The translations under genes and the position numbers were made by a program. From Faecalicatena contorta (GTDB lineage: Bacteria > Bacillota > Clostridia > Lachnospirales > Lachnospiraceae), in contig NZ_JAFBIX010000023.1 in the NCBI RefSeq assembly GCF_021531895.1, positions 1 through 51,747 on the forward strand: a stretch of 51,747 nt of DNA. Reading direction: 5' to 3'. Each line of letters begins with the position of its first letter. Position 1 is the first letter of the stretch. Positions 46,184 through 51,747 of this stretch are shown here, in pieces. The notes below the pieces were generated by a model. The model had not been told where the DNA came from. It did not search any database and was given only the letters and a program-made list of their open reading frames with translations.

Positions 46184-46212
46184 ATTCTAACTTTTCATAG
46201 AATATTTGTCAA
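46184..46212 (-). promoter_or_regulatory. promoter of the Derlin-like gene
   Basis: On minus TTGACA (46207-46212), a 17-base spacer and TAGAAT (46184-46189). Confidence 0.8.
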
Positions 46213-46274
46213 TTCTGCTATACAAGTTTAAATAATTTTAACATTTATTTTATGCTAAAATAATCAATTGCGAA

Positions 46275-46303
46275 TTGTCTTTTCGAATAATTTGTCGTAT
46301 AAT
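46275..46303 (+). promoter_or_regulatory. promoter of the giant activase-like gene
   Basis: TTGTCT (46275-46280), a 17-base spacer and TATAAT (46298-46303). The leader is about 68 bases, with no fold I can name. Confidence 0.75.
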
Positions 46304-46378
46304 GTTACAGTCTGTAAAACAAAAACACATTTAATAAGAAGAAAGTCATAGATGAAAATGTAATAAGGAGTACATATT

Positions 46379-49300
46379 ATGAGTCAAAAAGATATTTATA
46401 CCCTTGGAATTGATATTGGTTCCACGACGGTAAAAATTGCCATTCTGGATGAGAATAATGATGTTGCCTTTTCTGATTATGAAAGACATTACGCGAATAT
46501 CCAGGAGACATTATCTGATCTGCTTGGAAGAGCAATTTATAAATTAGGTCCTATTCATGCTTCTCCGGTCATCACAGGTTCCGGCGGACTAACCCTTGCC
46601 AAGCATCTTGGTGTTCCATTTGTGCAGGAGGTAATCGCCGTTTCCACCGCATTACAGGATTATGCTCCTCAGACAGATGTTGCCATTGAATTAGGCGGGG
46701 AAGACGCTAAGATCATTTATTTTGAAGGCGGTAATGTAGAGCAGCGTATGAACGGCGTATGCGCCGGCGGTACCGGATCCTTTATTGACCAGATGGCTTC
46801 TCTGCTCCAGACAGATGCATCTGGGTTAAATGAATATGCCAAAAATTATAAATCTTTATATTCTATTGCTGCACGATGCGGAGTATTTGCTAAATCCGAC
46901 ATCCAACCGCTGATCAATGACGGTGCTTCTAAAGAAGACCTGGCAGCTTCTATTTTTCAGGCTGTTGTGAATCAAACAATCAGTGGATTAGCCTGTGGAA
47001 AACCGATTCGAGGACATGTTGCATTTTTGGGCGGACCGCTTCATTTCTTATCTGAATTAAAAGAAGCTTTCGTCCGTACATTAAAGCTAGATAATGAACA
47101 TACGATTGCCCCTGGGCATTCTCACTTATTCGCCGCCATCGGATCTGCACTGAATTCTAAGAAAGATCTGGATGTATCTTTACAGCAGATGCAGCAGCGC
47201 CTGGAAGGTAAAATCAAGATGGATTTCGAAGTAGAACGTATGGAGCCGCTTTTTACCAGCGAAGCAGACTATCATGCTTTTGAAGAAAGACACGCAAAAC
47301 ATCAGGTTCCTGTGAAAGACCTGGAATCTTACCGCGGCAAAGCCTTTCTGGGAATCGATGCCGGTTCCACTACTACCAAAGCAGCGCTGGTCGGTGAGGA
47401 TGGCACATTATTATACTCTTTCTATCATAACAACGAAGGAGATCCTCTTGGTACCACCATAACTGCAATTAAGGATATCTACAGTAAGCTTCCGGAAGGT
47501 GTGGAGATTGTCCACTCCTGCTCAACCGGATATGGAGAAGCCCTGATTAAATCTGCGCTTTTGTTGGATGAGGGCGAAGTAGAGACAGTCTCTCATTACT
47601 ATGCTGCATCTTTCTTTGAGCCGGATGTAGACTGTATCCTGGATATTGGCGGACAGGATATGAAGTGTATCAAGATCAAGAATCAGACCGTCGACAGCGT
47701 TCAGTTAAATGAAGCCTGCTCTTCTGGCTGCGGTTCTTTTATAGAGACCTTTGCAAAATCTCTGAACTATTCTGTCGAAGATTTTGCTCATGAAGCATTA
47801 TTTGCCCGTAATCCGATCGACCTTGGTACACGCTGTACTGTATTCATGAATTCCAAGGTAAAACAGGCCCAAAAAGAAGGGGCTGAAGTTGCTGACATCT
47901 CTGCCGGACTTGCATATTCCGTTATTAAGAACGCTTTGTTTAAAGTAATCAAAGTGTCCGATGCTTCCGAACTTGGCAATCATATCGTCGTACAGGGCGG
48001 AACTTTCTATAATAACGCAGTACTTAGAAGTTTTGAAAAAATCGCCAACTGCGAAGCAATCCGACCGGATATTGCCGGAATCATGGGTGCTTTCGGTGCA
48101 GCTTTAATCGCACGGGAAAGATATGTAGACTGCGAGGGCACAACTATGCTGCCTATCGAAGAGATCGAATCTCTGGAATATTCTACAACTATGGCCAAAT
48201 GTAAAGGATGTACCAACAACTGCCGCCTGACCATCAACCACTTCAGCGGCGGTCGTAAATTCATTACAGGTAACCGCTGTGAGCGCGGTCTTGGTAAAGA
48301 AAAGTCCGCCAATAAACTGCCTAATCTGTTTGAATATAAGTTAAAACGTTATTTTGATTACACTCCGTTAACAGAGGAAGAGGCAAAACGAGGAACCATC
48401 GGTATTCCACGTGTCCTGAACATGTATGAGAATTATCCATTCTGGTTTACCTTCTTCCATACTCTTGGATTCCGTGTTGTATTATCGCCGGTTTCCACCA
48501 GAAAGGTATATGAACTTGGTATCGAATCTATTCCAAGTGAATCAGAATGTTACCCTGCAAAACTTGCCCACGGACATGTACAATGGCTAATTAATGAAGG
48601 AATTAAATACATATTTTACCCAAGTATTCCTTATGAACGTAATGAATTTGCAGAAGCAAACAATCACTACAATTGCCCAATTGTAACTTCTTATCCTGAA
48701 AACATCAAAAATAATATTGATGCTATCGTAAATGGGGATGTTGATTTTATCCATCCATTCCTTTCATTTGCAAATGAAGAGACAATTGCCTATCGAATGG
48801 TAGAGGTATTCTCTGATAAGTTCTCCATTCCTGCTGCTGAAATCAAATCAGCTGTACATGCAGCCTGGGACGAACTCGATTCCTGTAGGAAAGATATGCA
48901 GAAAAAGGGAGAAGAGACCATCAAGTTCCTGGAAGAGACCGGTAATCGTGGAATCGTTCTTGCCGGAAGACCTTACCATATTGACCCGGAAGTAAACCAC
49001 GGAATTCCGGAATTGATCAACTCTTATAATATTGCTGTATTGACAGAGGATTCCGTTTCTCACCTGCATCCGGCAGAACACCCGTTGAACGTTATGGATC
49101 AGTGGATGTACCATTCTCGTCTGTATGCGGCGGCAAATTATGTGAAAACAACAGAAAATCTGGATTTGATCCAGCTAAATTCTTTTGGTTGTGGTCTAGA
49201 TGCTGTTACAACAGATCAGGTAGCATCTATTTTGAATGATTCTGACAAGATTTATACATCTTTGAAGATTGATGAAGTCAACAACTTAGGTGCTGCGAGA

Positions 49301-50623
49301 ATCCGTGTCAGATCTCTGCTTGCTGCCATCCGTGTCAGAGAAAAACGCCACGAAGAAAGAGAGATTCATTCTTCTGCTATAACAAAAGTGCCTTTCACGA
49401 AAGAAATGCGTAAGGACTATACGATTCTCTGCCCACAGATGTCACCGATTCACTTTGAATTACTGGAACCTGCATTCAGAGCTTCCGGTTACAACATTGA
49501 AGTCTTGCCAAATGATAATAAACAGGCAGTAGATGTAGGATTAAAATATGTTAATAACGATGCCTGCTATCCATCTCTTATGGTAGTCGGACAGATCATG
49601 GAAGCTATCCTTTCTGGTAAATATGATACCGATAGGATTGCCGTCATCATCAGCCAGACCGGTGGTGGATGCCGTGCATCTAACTATATCGGTTTTATAC
49701 GACGTGCATTAAAGAAAGCCGGCTATGGACACATTCCAGTCATCTCTATTAATTTAAGCGGGCTGGAAAGTAACCCTGGATTCAAGATTACACTTCCACT
49801 GGTACTCCGCGGCGTATATGCAGTCGTATTTGGAGATATTTTCATGAAATGCGTATATCGCCTTCGTCCATATGAAGCTGTACCAGGATCTGTAAACGCC
49901 ATGCATGAAAAATGGAAAAAGGTCTGCCAGGAGTTCGTATCCCAGGGTTATCCTTCCAGACACCGCTTCAGCCAGCTTTGCCACGATATCATAAACGACT
50001 TCGATCAGAATATTGAACTTCTGGATATCAAAAAGCCACGCGTCGGCGTTGTCGGAGAGATTCTGGTAAAATTCCTCCCGGCTGCCAATAACTATCTGGT
50101 AGAACTATTGGAAAATGAAGGAGCGGAAGCAGTCGTACCAGATCTGCTGGATTTCCTTCAGTACTGCTTCTACAATCAGAATTTCAAAGTATCTCACCTT
50201 GGTATGAAGAAATCCAAGGCAACAATCGGTAATCTTGGAATTGCAGCAATTGAGTGGTTCCGCGCACCTGCTACCAAAGCATTTGAAAAGAGCAAACATT
50301 TTGCTCCACCTGCTGACATCCGCAATCTTGGCAAGATGGCTTCTGAAATCGTATCTCTTGGAAACCAGACAGGTGAAGGCTGGTTCCTTACTGGCGAGAT
50401 GCTGGAGCTGATTCACAGTGGTGCGCCGAACATTGTATGTACTCAGCCATTCGCCTGCCTTCCAAACCATGTAGTAGGAAAAGGCGTTATCAAAGAATTA
50501 AGAAGACGCTATCCTGAGTCCAATATAGTAGCAATTGATTTTGATCCAGGAGCAAGTGAAGTAAATCAATTAAACCGAATCAAATTAATGCTGTCTACAG
50601 CAAATAAAAATTTAGGGAATTAG
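46379..50623 (+). CDS. fused double BcrAD/HgdC-type ATPase with DUF2229 and HgdB-like region
   Basis: This 1414-aa protein carries two activase-type ASKHA ATPases. The first (about 1-260) has [12 protein letters not shown] and cluster-type cysteines in [11 protein letters not shown] and [10 protein letters not shown]. The second (about 320-590) has [22 protein letters not shown] and GTRCTVF. A Cys-rich linker (CKGCTNNC near 607) and a DUF2229-type region (about 680-880) follow, then an HgdB-like C-terminal part with [12 protein letters not shown] near 1095. Activases use ATP and a 4Fe-4S cluster to push one electron into a dehydratase. Fusing both halves suggests a self-contained low-potential electron engine. 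AAGGAG precedes the ATG. No dehydratase subunits are nearby. Substrate unknown. Confidence 0.9.
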   Translation: MSQKDIYTLGIDIGSTTVKIAILDENNDVAFSDYERHYANIQETLSDLLGRAIYKLGPIHASPVITGSGGLTLAKHLGVPFVQEVIAVSTALQDYAPQTDVAIELGGEDAKIIYFEGGNVEQRMNGVCAGGTGSFIDQMASLLQTDASGLNEYAKNYKSLYSIAARCGVFAKSDIQPLINDGASKEDLAASIFQAVVNQTISGLACGKPIRGHVAFLGGPLHFLSELKEAFVRTLKLDNEHTIAPGHSHLFAAIGSALNSKKDLDVSLQQMQQRLEGKIKMDFEVERMEPLFTSEADYHAFEERHAKHQVPVKDLESYRGKAFLGIDAGSTTTKAALVGEDGTLLYSFYHNNEGDPLGTTITAIKDIYSKLPEGVEIVHSCSTGYGEALIKSALLLDEGEVETVSHYYAASFFEPDVDCILDIGGQDMKCIKIKNQTVDSVQLNEACSSGCGSFIETFAKSLNYSVEDFAHEALFARNPIDLGTRCTVFMNSKVKQAQKEGAEVADISAGLAYSVIKNALFKVIKVSDASELGNHIVVQGGTFYNNAVLRSFEKIANCEAIRPDIAGIMGAFGAALIARERYVDCEGTTMLPIEEIESLEYSTTMAKCKGCTNNCRLTINHFSGGRKFITGNRCERGLGKEKSANKLPNLFEYKLKRYFDYTPLTEEEAKRGTIGIPRVLNMYENYPFWFTFFHTLGFRVVLSPVSTRKVYELGIESIPSESECYPAKLAHGHVQWLINEGIKYIFYPSIPYERNEFAEANNHYNCPIVTSYPENIKNNIDAIVNGDVDFIHPFLSFANEETIAYRMVEVFSDKFSIPAAEIKSAVHAAWDELDSCRKDMQKKGEETIKFLEETGNRGIVLAGRPYHIDPEVNHGIPELINSYNIAVLTEDSVSHLHPAEHPLNVMDQWMYHSRLYAAANYVKTTENLDLIQLNSFGCGLDAVTTDQVASILNDSDKIYTSLKIDEVNNLGAARIRVRSLLAAIRVREKRHEEREIHSSAITKVPFTKEMRKDYTILCPQMSPIHFELLEPAFRASGYNIEVLPNDNKQAVDVGLKYVNNDACYPSLMVVGQIMEAILSGKYDTDRIAVIISQTGGGCRASNYIGFIRRALKKAGYGHIPVISINLSGLESNPGFKITLPLVLRGVYAVVFGDIFMKCVYRLRPYEAVPGSVNAMHEKWKKVCQEFVSQGYPSRHRFSQLCHDIINDFDQNIELLDIKKPRVGVVGEILVKFLPAANNYLVELLENEGAEAVVPDLLDFLQYCFYNQNFKVSHLGMKKSKATIGNLGIAAIEWFRAPATKAFEKSKHFAPPADIRNLGKMASEIVSLGNQTGEGWFLTGEMLELIHSGAPNIVCTQPFACLPNHVVGKGVIKELRRRYPESNIVAIDFDPGASEVNQLNRIKLMLSTANKNLGN

Positions 50624-50640
50624 GCGCTTGCCTAATTCCC
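50615..50640. terminator. bidirectional terminator containing both stop codons
   Basis: GGGAATTAGGC (50615-50625) pairs perfectly with its partner at 50630-50640 over the loop GCTT. Plus is followed by TTTT and minus by TAAATTTTTAT. The stop codon TAG of each convergent gene lies in one arm. Confidence 0.9.
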
Positions 50641-51528
50641 TTTTACCCAATTGATGTTTTCTCCATCACTGATTGCAATAATCGTCCCCATCTGATCTGT
50701 CCGGTATATCTGTACATCATCATTTTCCAGTTTTTCTATAGTCTCCCAATGTGGATGCCCATATTGATTATCCACGCCACAACTAATGACAGCCCAGGTA
50801 GGATCTGTTGCTTTCAGAAACTCATCACTTGTAGCGGTACTGCTTCCATGATGACCACATTTTAACACATCACATTCTAGTTCACTGCCAAAATGCTTTG
50901 CCATAGTTTCTTCGGACTTTTCTTCTGCATCTCCGCACATTACAAAGGAGTTGATTCCATGATTTAACTTGATTCCTACAGAAGAACTATTCAGATCGCT
51001 CTGATCCACTAATTCTTCGTCTGGACAAAGAACAGTAAATTCAGCATCTCCCAAAGTAAAAATCTCTCCTACTCTCGGATAAACAATCTGAATATTAAAT
51101 TCTTTGATATCATCTATCACTTCCAGATAAGTTATGGTATCATTGGCAACATCTGGCATAAGCACCATCTGAACATCTATATTTTCCAATACATCATCTG
51201 CTCCTCCAATATGATCCGCATCGGGATGTGTAAGGATCAGATAATCCAGTGTATCAATCCCATTTTTCAGTAAATAAGCCACTACAGATTCTCCCTGGTC
51301 ATTATTGCCTGCATCTATGAGCATATTATGTCCTTCAGTCTGAACAATCGTACAATCTCCCTGACCAACATCCAGAAAAGTCACTTTCATCTCTCGCGTT
51401 GCAACCGTATCAGCTATACTTCTGTCGCTTTTTCCTGACACAGTAGTAATATCATCCAGATTAGCATAACCTGCCACTGCCAACGTCAGCGCAGCTATAA
51501 ATGCTGCTATTTTCTTTACATTCTTCAT
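50632..51528 (-). CDS. secreted ComEC/Rec2-like MBL-fold hydrolase
   Basis: The 298-aa protein has an N-terminal signal or membrane anchor (about 5-22, KKIAAFIAALTLAVAGYA) and a ComEC-type metallo-beta-lactamase domain: FLDVGQGDC, THPDADHIGG and KCGHHGS. These MBL domains are attached to ComEC competence channels or stand alone as exported hydrolases or nucleases. No comEC membrane part is present. AAGGGGAG precedes the ATG, and the promoter lies at 51561-51589. Confidence 0.92.
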   Translation of the reverse strand: MKNVKKIAAFIAALTLAVAGYANLDDITTVSGKSDRSIADTVATREMKVTFLDVGQGDCTIVQTEGHNMLIDAGNNDQGESVVAYLLKNGIDTLDYLILTHPDADHIGGADDVLENIDVQMVLMPDVANDTITYLEVIDDIKEFNIQIVYPRVGEIFTLGDAEFTVLCPDEELVDQSDLNSSSVGIKLNHGINSFVMCGDAEEKSEETMAKHFGSELECDVLKCGHHGSSTATSDEFLKATDPTWAVISCGVDNQYGHPHWETIEKLENDDVQIYRTDQMGTIIAISDGENINWVKGN

Positions 51529-51560
51529 ATTCGTATACTCCCCTTAATACATTTCCATCT

Positions 51561-51589
51561 ATTATAAAATTCTCGTTCTGGAAAATCAA
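51561..51589 (-). promoter_or_regulatory. promoter of the ComEC-like gene
   Basis: On minus TTGATT (51584-51589), a 17-base spacer and TATAAT (51561-51566). Confidence 0.8.
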
Positions 51590-51655
51590 CCTTTTCTTGT
51601 CATCTATGACACAGTGTGCTATATCCTGACTTTTGCAAGAAAATAAGTATAAAAT

Positions 51656-51691
51656 ACCCGTCAAGCCCAATAAATACAGGGCCTGGCGGGT
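51656..51691 (-). terminator. terminator of a gene beyond the right edge
   Basis: A 13-bp GC-rich stem with one mismatch and one wobble (51656-51668 with 51679-51691) is followed on minus by ATTTTAT. It should end a minus-strand gene whose stop is at or beyond 51703-51713; two frames stop there and I cannot tell which is real. Confidence 0.7.
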
Positions 51692-51747
51692 TTGCCATTT
51701 TGTCATATTTTCATGGCGTTTTTTCCTTTGGAATGAAAAAAGTGAAA

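Noticed and set aside
51461-51706. 81-aa minus frame beginning MTKWQTRQALYLL
   Set aside because: No ribosome site, its start lies beside a strong terminator, and it runs through the promoter and start of the ComEC-like gene.
1-51747. CRISPR array, prophage or integrase
   Set aside because: No spaced direct repeats, phage genes or recombinase genes were seen on either strand.

Overview
The window looks like ordinary chromosome of a low-GC anaerobic Firmicute, most likely a Lachnospiraceae-type gut Clostridium relative. Supporting signs are the acetate pathway (pta-ackA), a eukaryote-like NADP isocitrate dehydrogenase beside a probable Re-citrate synthase, a Rex repressor, a giant 2-hydroxyacyl-CoA-dehydratase-activase-like protein, strong AGGAGG ribosome sites and AT-rich sigma-A promoters. 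No phage, transposase, integrase or CRISPR array is visible. Nearly all genes are on the minus strand. Only a YdiF-like ABC-F gene, tmcAL, the giant activase-like gene and a tRNA-Leu are on plus.

Layout. 1-420 holds two hairpin-forming inverted repeats and perhaps the tail of an upstream gene. 421-5751 (minus) reads tepA, ftsK/spoIIIE, folD and a zinc-ribbon/TPR/CHB_HEX membrane protein. 5802-9489 holds a CorC-type CBS protein, yebC, a CFI-box protein and metY. 9499-12597 is nnr-alr-ndoA, with no antitoxin gene. 12688-13332 is rex, divergent from the ABC-F gene at 13463. 15419-16345 holds a flavoprotein and a tiny Cys-rich protein. 16465-19757 is a small operon: Re-citrate-synthase-like enzyme, GntR/FCD regulator, icd. 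It is driven by a consensus promoter carrying a perfect 24-bp palindrome that is a good candidate operator for the regulator. 19937-28565 is the housekeeping run yceD-rpmF, plsX-acpP, rnc-smc-ftsY-ilvA, with terminators after rpmF and acpP. 28769-32564 holds mgtE, pta and ackA. 32646-40537 holds tmcAL on plus, then polA-coaE-MBL hydrolase-ACT-UPF0210-degV on minus. 40724-40806 is tRNA-Leu(CAA). 40912-45232 holds a lipoprotein, a TrmB regulator overlapping lysA, and pyk. 45272-51528 holds a Derlin/rhomboid-like membrane protein, the 1414-aa activase-like protein and a secreted ComEC-like hydrolase.

How it fits together. Central carbon flow is represented by pyk, pta-ackA and the citrate-to-2-oxoglutarate branch (Re-citrate synthase, icd). 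Cell-wall precursor genes (alr, lysA), lipid initiation (plsX, acpP), DNA segregation and repair (smc, ftsK, polA) and translation (rpmF, tmcAL, tRNA-Leu) make up most of the rest. The least conventional items are the left-edge hairpin repeats, the tepA ribosome site buried in an intrinsic terminator, the antitoxin-less EndoA, the GntR operator, the overlapping mgtE/tmcAL promoters, the Derlin-like protein, the fused double-activase protein and convergent gene ends built into terminator stems. I found no complete, clearly new defence or mobile system. All calls rest on reading the sequence; no database search was possible.
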